From positions 1 through 51,566 of the forward strand of contig NZ_PPQH01000007.1 of the NCBI RefSeq assembly GCF_002902385.1: a stretch of 51,566 nt of DNA. Reading direction: 5' to 3'. Under the pieces are notes generated by a model, which saw only the letters and a list, made by a program, of their open reading frames with translations, was not told where the DNA came from and did not search any database. The position numbers and the translations under genes are program-made. This stretch comes from Staphylococcus intermedius NCTC 11048 (GTDB lineage: Bacteria > Bacillota > Bacilli > Staphylococcales > Staphylococcaceae). Positions 1 to 9,293 of this stretch are shown here, piece after piece. Position 1 is the stretch's first letter; every line of letters starts with the position of its first letter.

Positions 1-118
1 AATCTATATAATTTCTATATAGGGTTTACATAACATAAATATAGTCAAATTGAATTTTTACTTCATTCTCCGTGCATAGCTGTTAAAAGCCTTTAAATGC
101 GCCTGATTAGTCCAAATT

Positions 119-161
119 AAAAAGCCGGTAGCTTTGCATTTTCACAAAGTACAGGCTTTTT
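119..161 (-). terminator. Terminator after femB
   Basis: An interrupted hairpin pairs AAAAAGCC with GGCTTTTT, with an inner CTTTG/CAAAG stem, and T-runs lie on both sides. It sits 10 bases past the femB stop, so it most likely ends the femAB transcript. It could also work for the opposite strand. Confidence 0.75.
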
Positions 162-170
162 ATTGTTATG

Positions 171-1430
171 TTATCGTTTAATTTTTGAGCGCAATCGATT
201 TAACACATCAAACACGAAATATTTTACTTTATGGATCGGTTTATAGAAGTCACCAACCAGCTCTTCAATTTGCACTCCGAATCCTCGTTTAAAGCGATAC
301 ACACCATAGTCCTCGCTATTTTCAGTGAAATCGCCTGAGACACCGTAAAAATTATAACGCTCATAACCATGGTCAAAACAATAATTAATCATAAACCAAT
401 GCATGGCGTATGGTCCCATAAAGTGGCTGTATTTCTCACTTGAACCACCTGAGAAGTAATTAATTTCGTATGCATTCGCAAAATAAACGCCTGCTGCTAA
501 GTTTAAAACAGAACCATCCGTTTTGCGTAATTCACTCGCTTTTAACATCTCTTGTTGATCATGGTCGATTTGTTTATCTAATTCTGCAATTTTCTTAATT
601 TGTTTATCTGATTTATTTTCATTGGCCATCATTTGGTCACGGCGCGTTTCTTTGTCGTTTAAACTTTCTTGCAACGACGTAATATATTCATCTAGATCAA
701 TGTAAGCCAATGGTACAAGCGCTTTATGGCCGTATGTGTTAATAAAGTTTTTGAAATAGTCGTCCGTTTTAGAGACAAATCCTGCACGTTCTTCAGTTTC
801 ACGGTATAATTCTAAAAATTGATCAAATTCATCCGCTTCAAGAAACCTTACTTTCACACCAAAATTAGTTGCTTTATTAATATTACGTTTACGCTGACTA
901 TCAAATTGCTTTTTCAACGTTTGTGGTGTGTGATCTTTTAAATCCAACACACCCATCCATCTCACTTGGCTAGACGTATCATATGATGTTGTAAAACCAT
1001 GATGACGGTAACCATGTGATTTGAATAGTTGTACAAGTTTATCGTTAGGCATCTTGTCACCAATAGGATGAATATCTTTATCATACACTTGATAAATCCA
1101 ATATGGGTCCATTTTTACGTATAAGCATTTATTTCTATTTAAATATTGATCTAATTCCTTTAAATAAAAATCTGCTAACCCTAAATCACTATAATCCATA
1201 ACCGGACCACGGTTTGAATAATAAACATAACTTCCTGCTGTTGGAATTTTGGAAAATAAGCTCGCTGCTAAAACTTGGTTGTTGTCATCTTTCACACCTA
1301 ACAGCACCACTTGAAAATCATCTGCTTCACGTGTTGCAATATTTTCTTTCACCTGAAAATAATGACTTTCTAATGCAGGATTTTGAACAAATTGGTCGTA
1401 TTCTTCAACTGTTAATTCTGTAAATTTCAT
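171..1430 (-). CDS. femB: FemB, glycyltransferase for interpeptide bridge glycines 4 and 5
   Basis: This 419-residue protein closely matches S. aureus FemB, beginning [12 protein letters not shown] and keeping the family's SNRGPVMD and [10 protein letters not shown] segments. FemB adds residues 4 and 5 of the pentaglycine bridge to lipid II at the inner face of the membrane, using glycyl-tRNA. The fold is two GNAT-like halves with a charged helical coiled-coil arm at about residues 240-300 (rich in K, E, D and Q). An upstream in-frame codon exists at 1454, but the ATG at 1430 has AAGGGG at a normal distance and matches the family start. It lies 29 bases behind femA, so the two form an operon. 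In some staphylococci the bridge contains serine, and the sequence alone does not give the residue added. Confidence 0.96.
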   Translation of the reverse strand: MKFTELTVEEYDQFVQNPALESHYFQVKENIATREADDFQVVLLGVKDDNNQVLAASLFSKIPTAGSYVYYSNRGPVMDYSDLGLADFYLKELDQYLNRNKCLYVKMDPYWIYQVYDKDIHPIGDKMPNDKLVQLFKSHGYRHHGFTTSYDTSSQVRWMGVLDLKDHTPQTLKKQFDSQRKRNINKATNFGVKVRFLEADEFDQFLELYRETEERAGFVSKTDDYFKNFINTYGHKALVPLAYIDLDEYITSLQESLNDKETRRDQMMANENKSDKQIKKIAELDKQIDHDQQEMLKASELRKTDGSVLNLAAGVYFANAYEINYFSGGSSEKYSHFMGPYAMHWFMINYCFDHGYERYNFYGVSGDFTENSEDYGVYRFKRGFGVQIEELVGDFYKPIHKVKYFVFDVLNRLRSKIKR

Positions 1431-1459
1431 ACCAATAAATCCCCTTCTCTTCACTCATC

Positions 1460-2725
1460 TTATCTTTTAATCTTCTTTTTAAGCTGTTTTAATGTCGTAT
1501 AAATCTTATAGACCGGTTTTTGAACGGGCTTAATAAAATCACCTACGTATTCAATGACATCTGCGTTATAGCCTTTTTTGAACTTGACCACTCCAGCATC
1601 TTCCGCATCTTCAGTAAAGTGACCACTAATACCGTAAAAGTTGTAGCGTGGAATGTCGTGTTCAATCGCGTAATTAATCATTTCCCATTGAACAGCATAG
1701 CTTCCTGCAAAGTGGCGGAATTCATTTGCTGTTCCACCCGCATAATACACCACTTCAAACGGATTAATAATAAAGAAGCCGGCTGATATTGGTAATGTGT
1801 CACCATGTTTCGCTTGTAATTGTTCCGCTTCTTGAATTTTAGCTTGGTTCGCTTCTAATTGTTGCATTAAATTTTTCTTTTTATTCAATGCTTTTTGGTT
1901 GTCTGGGCGTTTCTCAAGTTCTTTTTCAGTTTTAGCAATTTGTTTGTGGAAATCTTGCTCTTCAGATTTCAGCTCTGGTATATACGTTGTAAAATCAATG
2001 TAAGCTAATGGGACGAGAACACGGTCTTTATAATGTTTAAGTCGGTGATAATAAAAGTCATCTTCACGGTCAACAAAGTCTTTTGTTTCCGATGTATCTT
2101 CCATAAACGAGCGTAAAATATGTAACTCATTCTCATCCAAAAAGCGCACTTTCACACCATTTTTCTGCACTTTTTTCGTATTTCGCTTTCTCAAACTATC
2201 CATATTGTTCAGTATATCTTTAGCCGTTTTACCTTCAACATCTAGTACAGAATGGAAACGAATTTGTCTTACTGTGTCAAATCCCGTTGTAAAGCCTTCG
2301 TGTTCAAACCCGAGTTGCGCCATTTTGTCAAAGAACCAATCATTTTGGAATCGTTCAATCACTTCACCATCATGATTACGTTTTAACATTGGCAAGTACG
2401 GGTCGACTCTTACATATAATGCATTGTATTTTTTTACATATTTCGTCAGTTCATTAAAAAAGAAATGAACGAGTTCTTGGTTCTCATAATCCATCACAGG
2501 TCCGCGATTCGTATAAAAATATTTGAACACTTTCATGACTGGTACCGCAGTTAATAAACAAGCAGCTAATACTTGGTTTTGATTATCTTTAATACCGACG
2601 AGATGTGTTTCGACACCTTCTGCCACTTTAAGCTCGTAGTTCCCTACCATTTGCGTAAAATGGCTGTATGGCATACTATCCGTGAACGCACCGAATTCTG
2701 CCGTTGTTAAATTTGTAAACTTCAT
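1460..2725 (-). CDS. femA: FemA, glycyltransferase for interpeptide bridge glycines 2 and 3
   Basis: The 421-residue product begins MKFTNLTTAEFGAFTDSMPY, nearly the S. aureus FemA start. FemA adds glycines 2 and 3 to the lipid II side chain with glycyl-tRNA, after FemX has added the first. The two GNAT-like domains are separated by a lysine/glutamate-rich coiled-coil arm at about residues 245-305. The substrate-domain segments [11 protein letters not shown] and FKKGYNADVIEYVGDF are intact. The ATG has AGGAG eight bases upstream. It is first in the femA-femB operon, and the 176-base gap behind it carries an extended -10 (TGATACAAT on this strand). In S. aureus the trp operon precedes femA; here an aminopeptidase gene does. 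Confidence 0.97.
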   Translation of the reverse strand: MKFTNLTTAEFGAFTDSMPYSHFTQMVGNYELKVAEGVETHLVGIKDNQNQVLAACLLTAVPVMKVFKYFYTNRGPVMDYENQELVHFFFNELTKYVKKYNALYVRVDPYLPMLKRNHDGEVIERFQNDWFFDKMAQLGFEHEGFTTGFDTVRQIRFHSVLDVEGKTAKDILNNMDSLRKRNTKKVQKNGVKVRFLDENELHILRSFMEDTSETKDFVDREDDFYYHRLKHYKDRVLVPLAYIDFTTYIPELKSEEQDFHKQIAKTEKELEKRPDNQKALNKKKNLMQQLEANQAKIQEAEQLQAKHGDTLPISAGFFIINPFEVVYYAGGTANEFRHFAGSYAVQWEMINYAIEHDIPRYNFYGISGHFTEDAEDAGVVKFKKGYNADVIEYVGDFIKPVQKPVYKIYTTLKQLKKKIKR

Positions 2726-2901
2726 TTTTAATACTCCTATTTCTCTTTATATCTTTTAGCGATATTACATATTCTGATATACCCTTATTTCACTATCTTT
2801 AAAAGATATACAATCTTTTTTCATTTCCCTCATATACACCCTTATAGTCTTTCTACATTTTAACTTATTGTATCAGAATTCGCCAACAAGACGTGGTGCG
2901 A

Positions 2902-3936
2902 CTACACTAATTTTGAAAAACAGTAGGCTTCTAATAATGCTTGCGCTGCTTTAATAGAATCTAAATGCGTGCGTTCCATTGCATGAGATGACTCGATGCC
3001 TGCACCGAAAAGGCCGTGTTTGACATCTGCTCCTGCTTTTAGCGCCGCTGAAGCATCTGAGGCATAAAATGGATAAATGTCGACTTTATAAGGGATGTTG
3101 TGTTCTTGACATAATGATACGAGGTGATGACGTAACTGTTTATGATAAGGTCCTGAAGCATCTTGTGCACAAATCGATACCGTATATTCATCAGAAGCTT
3201 GACCATCTCCTAGCGCCCCCATATCAAATGCAATAAACTCAACTATTTTGGGGTCAATACTTGAATTTGCGCCATATCCAATTTCTTCATTATTTGAAAT
3301 ATAAAATTGAATCGTGTGTGGTAACTGGTCTTTGCGATGACGGTACTGTTTTAAAAATTCCATAATGATTGCGACACTCACTTTATCATCTAAATGACGT
3401 GATTTAATAAACCCTGAAGCTGTCACTTCTGTTCGCGGATCAAAGCTGACAAAATCGCCTACTTCTATACCGAGTGCTCGTGTTTCAGCTGCTGACGTTA
3501 CTTTCTCATCAATACGGACTTCGATATGATCTTGATTCCGTGGAATTTCATGGTTATTCGCATAAACGTGTGGCGATGTCTCGTGTAGCAGTATTGTGCC
3601 TCGATACGTCTGACCTGTTGCTGTTTCGATCGTACAATATTCGCCTTCAATCGCGTTATAACGAAAACCGCCAATTAACGCTAAACGGAGTCGGCCGTCT
3701 TCTAAAATTTCTTTGACCATCGCCCCTAGTGTATCCACATGCGCCGTAATACACTTTTTCTGTGTATCATCGTCGCCTTTCACTTCAATTAATAACCCAC
3801 CCTTTCTCGTCAACTGTGTTTCATAACCATAAGATGCCACTGTTTGCTGTACATACGATATCGCACGGTCCGCATTACCTGATGGGCTATGAATCGCTGT
3901 CAAGGCAGCTAATGTTTCAATCACTGGTTCATTCAT
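2902..3936 (-). CDS. M42 family metallo-aminopeptidase
   Basis: A 344-residue cytosolic peptidase of family M42 (glutamyl aminopeptidase/YtoP-like). The dinuclear metal ligands expected for the family are visible: AHVDT with His66 and Asp68, HLDDKVS near 182, the catalytic Glu pair in SNNEEIGYG near 215, FDMGALGDG near 236, and the C-terminal His in ESSHAMERTH. Such enzymes form large tetrahedral complexes that trim N-terminal residues from short peptides. The start has GGGAGG at good spacing. It is divergent from tyrA with 144 bases between. Substrate preference cannot be read from the sequence. In S. aureus a homologue also lies next to tyrA, followed there by trpE. Confidence 0.88.
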   Translation of the reverse strand: MNEPVIETLAALTAIHSPSGNADRAISYVQQTVASYGYETQLTRKGGLLIEVKGDDDTQKKCITAHVDTLGAMVKEILEDGRLRLALIGGFRYNAIEGEYCTIETATGQTYRGTILLHETSPHVYANNHEIPRNQDHIEVRIDEKVTSAAETRALGIEVGDFVSFDPRTEVTASGFIKSRHLDDKVSVAIIMEFLKQYRHRKDQLPHTIQFYISNNEEIGYGANSSIDPKIVEFIAFDMGALGDGQASDEYTVSICAQDASGPYHKQLRHHLVSLCQEHNIPYKVDIYPFYASDASAALKAGADVKHGLFGAGIESSHAMERTHLDSIKAAQALLEAYCFSKLV

Positions 3937-4080
3937 TACAACGTCCTCCCTTATATCTTTGTTTCTATTGTACCGATGATTCTATAAAATCTCACGTATT
4001 CGTATAAGTACTATTGCAATTAAACGCGTTAAAATGTTAAACTATGGCATATTTATAAAAAATAGAGGCGGTGTTTTAGC

Positions 4081-5172
4081 ATGACCCACGTATTTTTTGT
4101 TGGTTTAGGCTTAATAGGAGGAAGTTTAGCAAGTAACATTAAATATTTTCATCCAGACATCACGATTTCCGCCTATGATGCACATCACGAACAATTAGAA
4201 CGTGCCTTATCCATTGGCATTATCGATCAAGCGTCTTCAAACTATGAAACGACCTTGCAAGAAGCAGATATCGTGATCTTTGCAACACCTGTACAAACAA
4301 CAGTGCAATATTTGAATCAACTTCCACAATTGAAAACGAAACCTGGTTTAATTGTGACGGATACAGGCAGTACAAAATCTACTATCCAAGCATTCGAAAA
4401 AGACTTACTCTCAGCAGATATTCATCTCGTCGGTGGTCATCCCATGGCAGGAAGTCATAAATCCGGGGTACTTAATGCGAAAAAACATCTCTTTGAAAAT
4501 GCCTACTACATCCTCGTTCATCAGTTAACAGAAAATCAAGAAGCCGCACAACAAATTGAACAATTACTTGCACCGACACACGCGCGTTTCATTCATTTAA
4601 CCGCTGATGAACACGATCAAATCACAGGTGTGGTCAGTCATGTTCCGCATCTCATTGCTTCGAGTTTGGTTCATTTGAATGCCTTTTATGCAGAAGACGT
4701 ACCTTTAATTCAAGATTTAGCTGCAGGTGGATTTAGAGATATTACACGTGTTGCAAGCAGTAGTCCTGAAATGTGGCGCGACATTTCGATTGAAAATAAA
4801 GCACATATCGTTTCATCTTTAAAACAGCTGCAACAACAGCTTACCGAAACCGTGGACATGCTTGAACAAGGTCACGAAGAAGCGTTATATCAATTTTTCG
4901 ACCAAGCGAAAACATATCGTGATGGGTTACCTATTCGGGGTAAAGGCGCGATGCAAAGTACGTACGACCTTTACGTCGATATTCCTGATAAACCGGGGAT
5001 GATTTCAAAAGTGACAGAAATACTGAGTACACATCAAATTTCTATACGTAACTTGCGTATTTTAGAAGTGCGTGAAGATATTTACGGTGCTTTACGTATC
5101 AGTTTTAAAAAAGCTGAAGATCGTGACGCAGCAATAATCGCACTTTCTGATTTTGATACGTATTTAAGTTAA
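4081..5172 (+). CDS. tyrA: Prephenate dehydrogenase with ACT domain
   Basis: A 363-residue enzyme converting prephenate to 4-hydroxyphenylpyruvate with NAD+, the committed step to tyrosine. The N-terminus has the Rossmann glycine motif GLGLIGGS (residues 8-15). The family's HPMAGSHKSG segment follows at about 120, then the helical dimerisation domain. A C-terminal ACT domain starts near residue 295 (DLYVDIPDKPGM), consistent with feedback control by tyrosine. AGAGGCGGTG lies upstream of the ATG. A possible promoter is TTGCAA near 4014 with TAAACT about 18 bases later. The gene stands alone with no aromatic-pathway partner beside it. Confidence 0.94.
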   Translation: MTHVFFVGLGLIGGSLASNIKYFHPDITISAYDAHHEQLERALSIGIIDQASSNYETTLQEADIVIFATPVQTTVQYLNQLPQLKTKPGLIVTDTGSTKSTIQAFEKDLLSADIHLVGGHPMAGSHKSGVLNAKKHLFENAYYILVHQLTENQEAAQQIEQLLAPTHARFIHLTADEHDQITGVVSHVPHLIASSLVHLNAFYAEDVPLIQDLAAGGFRDITRVASSSPEMWRDISIENKAHIVSSLKQLQQQLTETVDMLEQGHEEALYQFFDQAKTYRDGLPIRGKGAMQSTYDLYVDIPDKPGMISKVTEILSTHQISIRNLRILEVREDIYGALRISFKKAEDRDAAIIALSDFDTYLS

Positions 5173-5282
5173 TTTTTCATATTTAATCATTGTATAAGCA
5201 ATAGAAAGTTAAAAATTTTGAGCGCTATTCACTTTCATTGATTTTACAGCTTCATATTTTTGATTTTTGCTTACATCGTAGG

Positions 5283-5316
5283 AAGGGGCTGGGAAACTCA
5301 ATTGTGTCCCGCCCTC
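5283..5316. repeat. GGGGCTGGGA/TCCCGCCC hairpin, possible dispersed element
   Basis: Imperfect hairpin between the convergent genes tyrA and the Y-family polymerase: AGGGGCTGGGA on one side, TCCCGCCCT on the other, loop around CTCAATTG. It has no T-run on either strand, so it is a poor simple terminator. Staphylococcal genomes carry intergenic elements beginning GGCTGGGACA, and this resembles one, but copy number cannot be tested from a single window. Confidence 0.35.
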
Positions 5317-5362
5317 ATCTTAGTATGTTCGCGCTCGTGCTATGCCAATGTCAAAGCCTGTC

Positions 5363-6625
5363 TTACATTTGATGACCTGCCATTAATCCTAAACGACCAT
5401 ATTTCGTACCTGCATCAGTGAGAGAAATAGCTCTCGATACGATACCTCTCCCATATTTTGCTTGTAACCCATCGATTGTTTTCGCTAACTTCTCTTGGCG
5501 CAATCGTTGAAATTCATCGGTAAACAAATCTAAATTCCGTTCATTTTCATCCATCAATTGTGTAAGTGATACACTGAGCGTCCGATACAACGCGCCTTGG
5601 TCACAATGCATATCAGCTAAGCGCTTCACCTCTCGATAGATATCTTGATCTAAATTCGTCCCAGTGTGTAACGTATACTGTTTCGACACACGACCACCTT
5701 CTTTATAACCCATAGAAAAATGAATCGTCCGTGCAATTTGCTGACGCGCTCTCAAACGTTGCGCCACGTCTTCAATCAACTCTTGCATGACCACATGTGC
5801 TTCACGGTACGTATAATCACGCAATAAAATTTGACTTTTACATATCGACGGATTAATGATTTGATACGCCTCATTCATACGACTTTGATCTATCCCGTGC
5901 GCATGCAGGTGCCAATCCACACCTAAAATTCCGAAATCCCGCTTCAAATATTCATATGGATATTGTGCCAACTGTCCAATTTTAAATATCCCTCGCTGAT
6001 TTAATTTCTTCTCTGTCTTTTTAGCAATACCCCAAAATGAACTCAGCGGTGTAATTTCCCATACTTTGTCAGGCACATCTTGATAACGCCATTCCGCAAT
6101 ATAATCTGTTCGCTTTTTCGCCTCATGATCGAGCGCTAACTTACTGAGCAACATATTCGAGCCAATTCCTATCGCACAATGCACTTTCGTCTCATCATAG
6201 ATTTCTTTAATCAAACGTTCACAAAATGTCTGTAGCGTCGTATTGAAGCGATAGTAACTCTTCGTGACATCCATAAAAAACTCATCAATACTGTACTGAT
6301 GTAAATCTTCAGGCGGCACATAGCGAAGTGCAATTTCAGAAATTTTAAGTGACACCTCTAAATAACGTCGCATACTCGGATTAATAATATAAATGTCATT
6401 ATGATGTGGAATTTCAAACAAACGTGAACCTGTCTGAATTCCCATCGCTTTTAGAGGAGGTGTCGCCGCCAACACGACAGAACCTTGCCTTTTTGTATCT
6501 GCAACGACTGCAAGCTTGGTAGTCAGCGGATCGAGCCCTTTCTCAATACAAGACACACTCGCAAAAAAACTTTTTTGATCAACACATAAAATGTCCCTAT
6601 CTTCTAATAAATGATAATCATACAT
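5363..6625 (-). CDS. Y-family DNA polymerase (UmuC/DinB type), SOS-controlled
   Basis: A 420-residue Y-family translesion polymerase. The finger/palm signatures are present: the first acidic residue in VDQKSFFASV and the catalytic pair in SIDEFFMDV. A helix-hairpin-helix region (LSSFWGIAKKTEKKLNQRG) and a little-finger domain follow. It resembles the S. aureus UmuC-like protein and Bacillus YqjW/UvrX more than DinB. It lacks an obvious beta-clamp QLxLF motif, though NLDLF near residue 370 could serve. The longest frame starts with GTG at 6628, but the ATG at 6625 is better spaced from AAGGGTGAG. The promoter contains a LexA box between -35 and -10. Expected role: copying damaged DNA after SOS induction, at a cost in mutation. 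Confidence 0.9.
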   Translation of the reverse strand: MYDYHLLEDRDILCVDQKSFFASVSCIEKGLDPLTTKLAVVADTKRQGSVVLAATPPLKAMGIQTGSRLFEIPHHNDIYIINPSMRRYLEVSLKISEIALRYVPPEDLHQYSIDEFFMDVTKSYYRFNTTLQTFCERLIKEIYDETKVHCAIGIGSNMLLSKLALDHEAKKRTDYIAEWRYQDVPDKVWEITPLSSFWGIAKKTEKKLNQRGIFKIGQLAQYPYEYLKRDFGILGVDWHLHAHGIDQSRMNEAYQIINPSICKSQILLRDYTYREAHVVMQELIEDVAQRLRARQQIARTIHFSMGYKEGGRVSKQYTLHTGTNLDQDIYREVKRLADMHCDQGALYRTLSVSLTQLMDENERNLDLFTDEFQRLRQEKLAKTIDGLQAKYGRGIVSRAISLTDAGTKYGRLGLMAGHQM

Positions 6626-6660
6626 CACATCTCACCCTTACTTATCAACCTGATATTCTC

Positions 6661-6690
6661 ATTATACACGAACACTTGTTCTATAATCAA
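6661..6690 (-). promoter_or_regulatory. Promoter of the Y-family polymerase with embedded LexA box
   Basis: On the minus strand TTGATT (6685-6690) and TATAAT (6661-6666) are 18 bases apart. The spacer contains a palindromic LexA/DinR box at 6669-6682, reading CGAACACTTGTTCT on the plus strand. This is one base off the Gram-positive consensus CGAAC-N4-GTTCG. The placement predicts direct occlusion of RNA polymerase by LexA. Confidence 0.85.
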
Positions 6691-6749
6691 GACAAAAAGA
6701 ATGTATGTTCTGTTTTTAAACAACACGCTACAATGGTACATCGCGCACT

Positions 6750-6787
6750 AAAAAAGGTAGATACGCCAATATATGACCGTACCTACC
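6750..6787 (-). terminator. Terminator after the Spo0M-like gene
   Basis: On the minus strand GGTAGGTACG pairs with CGTATCTACC and is followed by TTTTTT. It stands between the Spo0M-like gene and the SOS promoter of the polymerase, insulating the two. Confidence 0.8.
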
Positions 6788-6801
6788 ATAAATTCATTTC
6801 A

Positions 6802-7209
6802 TTAACGACGATATGGAATCACCGCTTCAGTTTCCTCATCAACACCATAATCAATATAGACATGTGTATTGAGATAAACGTGACTTTTATTTGATTTGAA
6901 GTTCAATGTATCTGGATGAAAATGAAACGGAATTTCTTTTTCTTCACCGACATCAATTGTAAAAGCTTCGTCTATCTCAAAACGATTCAATTCATGTGAA
7001 ATCAATGAAAAATCACTTGTTTCATCATCATTTTCATATTTTTCTATCATTGTTAACACAATATGATTCACTTTTTGATCACTTTGACCTGCTTTTAAAT
7101 GGATTGTTCCGGCAATCGCATCAGAAACATCAAACGCTTGCTGTTCTAATCGAATAAAGACTTTCATACCATTGATGCCTAGAGATGTTAATACGTTGTC
7201 AAAACCCAT
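6802..7209 (-). CDS. Short Spo0M-like arrestin-fold protein
   Basis: A 135-residue protein similar to the N-terminal half of Bacillus Spo0M (about 258 residues). The arrestin-like beta-sandwich pattern is visible: VFIRLEQQAFDVSDAIAGTI, then KVNHIVLTMIEKYE, then EIPFHFHPDTL. The frame ends cleanly, a terminator follows about 15 bases later, and no second half is found downstream, so the short form is probably natural rather than broken. GGAGGG precedes the ATG at normal spacing. Staphylococci do not sporulate, so the name reflects ancestry; the biochemical role is unknown. It is divergent from the tautomerase gene. Confidence 0.7.
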   Translation of the reverse strand: MGFDNVLTSLGINGMKVFIRLEQQAFDVSDAIAGTIHLKAGQSDQKVNHIVLTMIEKYENDDETSDFSLISHELNRFEIDEAFTIDVGEEKEIPFHFHPDTLNFKSNKSHVYLNTHVYIDYGVDEETEAVIPYRR

Positions 7210-7321
7210 AAAATCCCTCCATATTTCATTTCTTTACTCTTATGATACCGGCTAACGATTCTATCGCGCAACTCTGAACAAAAATGGTATAATGAAGACA
7301 AAGTATGAGGAGGTTAGAACG

Positions 7322-7507
7322 ATGCCAATAGTAACAGTTCAATTATTAGAGGGGCGCAGTGACGAACAATTAAGAAACTTGGTTAAAGAAGTGACAGATG
7401 CCGTGGAAAGTACAACTAACGCTGATCGCAATGCCATTTCTGTAGTCATTCAAGAAATGAAAAAAGAACATTACGGTGTCGCTGGCGTACGTAAATCAGA
7501 TCAATAA
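7322..7507 (+). CDS. 4-oxalocrotonate tautomerase family protein
   Basis: A 61-residue protein starting M-PIVTVQLLEGRSDEQL, with Pro at position 2. That proline becomes the catalytic N-terminal base once methionine is removed. Length and pattern are those of the small 4-OT subunits, which assemble as hexamers. Bacterial homologues outside aromatic-degradation clusters have no settled substrate, and no catabolic genes lie nearby. Upstream in-frame codons back to 7292 are rejected: GAGGAGG sits directly before the ATG at 7322, and starting earlier would bury Pro1. S. aureus has the same gene between the Y-family polymerase and msrR, as I recall. Confidence 0.9.
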   Translation: MPIVTVQLLEGRSDEQLRNLVKEVTDAVESTTNADRNAISVVIQEMKKEHYGVAGVRKSDQ

Positions 7508-7522
7508 AATAAAAGTAAGTAT

Positions 7523-7560
7523 AAAACGAGCCTGAGCTAAACACTCAGACTCGTTTTTTA
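7523..7560. terminator. Bidirectional terminator between tautomerase gene and msrR
   Basis: AAAACGAGCCTGAG pairs with CTCAGACTCGTTTT, with a short CTAAACA loop and A/T tracts on both sides. It lies between convergent stops at 7507 and 7565 and can serve both. Confidence 0.9.
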
Positions 7561-7564
7561 TGTT

Positions 7565-8545
7565 TTAATCTTCCAAAAATGCTTTAATTCTCTTTTTATT
7601 TTCAGCTTTATCAATACCTAAAGCTGATCCCCCATCATTCGTCGTAATATTTTCATAGCTGCCTTTTACGGGTACACTGAGCGTTTTAATGTCTTTGTCT
7701 CCTCGCACGATAAAGCTGAATCCCGTTTGATAAATTGCTGAATCCGGCATATCGGTACTCACATAACCACGCATAATCCCTGCAAGCTTCGGTGCTTTGA
7801 AAATAGATGAAGGTTGAACCAATTGTTGCTTTAATGCCGCCATAACTTGTTGCTGTCTTCTTACTCGCCCAAAATCTCCTTCTGGGTCATTACGGAAACG
7901 TGCATAACCAAGTAACTCTTTACCATTTAAACGATGATTCCCTTTTTTTAAAGATACACCAATTTTTTCAGACATATCTTTTTCCACATTAATTGGCACA
8001 CCTTTTGGGGCAAGTTCATCAATCATAGCTTCAAAGCCTTTAAAATCTAGAGTGGCGTAATATTCTGGATCAATGCCTAAATTCGACTTTAACGTTTGGC
8101 GCAATAGCTCAGGGCCACCTAATGAGTATGCCGCATTAATTTTATAACTATTGTATCCAGGAATATCAGCATAAATATCACGCATGACAGAAATGATCTT
8201 CATATCTTTCTTAATATAGTCGTATTGTGCGACCATAATAGAGTCTGTACGTGATACACCACCATCTTCACGGTCAGCACCTAAGATGAGTACAGTTGCT
8301 TTACCATCATTTTTAGATACGCCATTAAATTTGTGGATCTTTGAAGCTTGATGCTTGTCCTTAGCCACTTCAAGTCCATTTTTGTAACTTGAAAAAGCGT
8401 ACACGACAAAAATAAGAATAATAAGAATAATAAGAATCAACGCCAATATAACAAATGGCAATTTTCGTATCTTTCTCTTTTTTCGACGTTTCAATGTTTT
8501 CTCAGAAGAGTTTGAGCTGCTACGATTCAAATTGTTTTCTTTCAT
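7565..8545 (-). CDS. msrR: LytR-CpsA-Psr family glycopolymer transferase (MsrR-like)
   Basis: A 326-residue membrane-anchored LCP protein. A basic cytoplasmic N-terminus (RRKKRKIRK) precedes one long hydrophobic segment at about residues 30-50; the rest is extracellular. LCP motifs are clear: LILGADRED near 87, [10 protein letters not shown], and the Arg-rich [20 protein letters not shown] near 215. LCP enzymes move wall teichoic acid or capsule from undecaprenyl phosphate to peptidoglycan. Length and position beside mprF/msrA match S. aureus MsrR (about 327 residues), which affects methicillin susceptibility and virulence gene expression. It is divergent from msrA with 138 bases between. Confidence 0.88.
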   Translation of the reverse strand: MKENNLNRSSSNSSEKTLKRRKKRKIRKLPFVILALILIILIILIFVVYAFSSYKNGLEVAKDKHQASKIHKFNGVSKNDGKATVLILGADREDGGVSRTDSIMVAQYDYIKKDMKIISVMRDIYADIPGYNSYKINAAYSLGGPELLRQTLKSNLGIDPEYYATLDFKGFEAMIDELAPKGVPINVEKDMSEKIGVSLKKGNHRLNGKELLGYARFRNDPEGDFGRVRRQQQVMAALKQQLVQPSSIFKAPKLAGIMRGYVSTDMPDSAIYQTGFSFIVRGDKDIKTLSVPVKGSYENITTNDGGSALGIDKAENKKRIKAFLED

Positions 8546-8683
8546 CTTATCAACCTTATATCTTCAAAATTGTGTAATTATGTATTATAATTAATACACA
8601 CTAACGTTATATAAATTTATTTTAAAAATCAAGTAAAAACATTAAAAATGGTACCAAGGTCTCACAAAGGGAAGGATGTTTAG

Positions 8684-9202
8684 ATGAATATCAACACAGC
8701 ATATTTCGCAGGCGGTTGTTTTTGGTGTATGACACAACCCTTCGATCAAAATGAAGGGATTGAAAAGGTGAAGTCCGGTTATATGGGCGGACACGTCGAT
8801 CACCCCACATATGAACAAGTGAAATCAGGCGATACAGGACACTATGAAACTGTAAAAATTGAATATGACGTCGCACTTTTTTCTTACCAAAAACTGTTAG
8901 AAATTTTCTTCTCAGTCATTGACCCGACAGATGACGGTGGACAATTCCAAGACCGAGGTTCACAATACCGTACTGCAATTTTTTATACTAATGATGATCA
9001 ACGTCAAGTGGCTGAATCTTATATTGCTTCATTAGAAGGCACGTTAAATCACGACAAAGCGATTGCAACAAAAGTGTTACCCGCTTCAGCATTTTATGAA
9101 GCAGAAGCATACCACCAAGACTTTTATAAAAAACAACCTGAACGTTTTGCACAAGAAAAAGCAGAACGTGAAGCATACGCTAAAGAACACGGCATTCAAT
9201 AG
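8684..9202 (+). CDS. msrA: Peptide methionine-S-sulfoxide reductase
   Basis: A 172-residue MsrA. The catalytic cysteine is in AGGCFWC near residue 13, and the family segments [25 protein letters not shown] and ILPA-like [11 protein letters not shown] are all present. It reduces the S-epimer of methionine sulfoxide in proteins with thioredoxin as donor. No msrB is attached or adjacent; in S. aureus several msrA copies exist and only one is linked to msrB. AAGGGAAGGATG precedes the ATG. A strong terminator follows. Confidence 0.95.
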   Translation: MNINTAYFAGGCFWCMTQPFDQNEGIEKVKSGYMGGHVDHPTYEQVKSGDTGHYETVKIEYDVALFSYQKLLEIFFSVIDPTDDGGQFQDRGSQYRTAIFYTNDDQRQVAESYIASLEGTLNHDKAIATKVLPASAFYEAEAYHQDFYKKQPERFAQEKAEREAYAKEHGIQ

Positions 9203-9215
9203 AATTATCACAAAC

Positions 9216-9249
9216 TGACTGGAAGCTTATCAAAGTTTCCAGTCTTTTT
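9216..9249 (+). terminator. Terminator after msrA
   Basis: ACTGGAA pairs with TTTCCAGT across a short loop, and TTTTTA follows. It lies 14 bases after the msrA stop. Confidence 0.9.
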
Positions 9250-9293
9250 ATCAACTTTGATACATCCTATTAAAGCATATCTTGACCTTCAAT

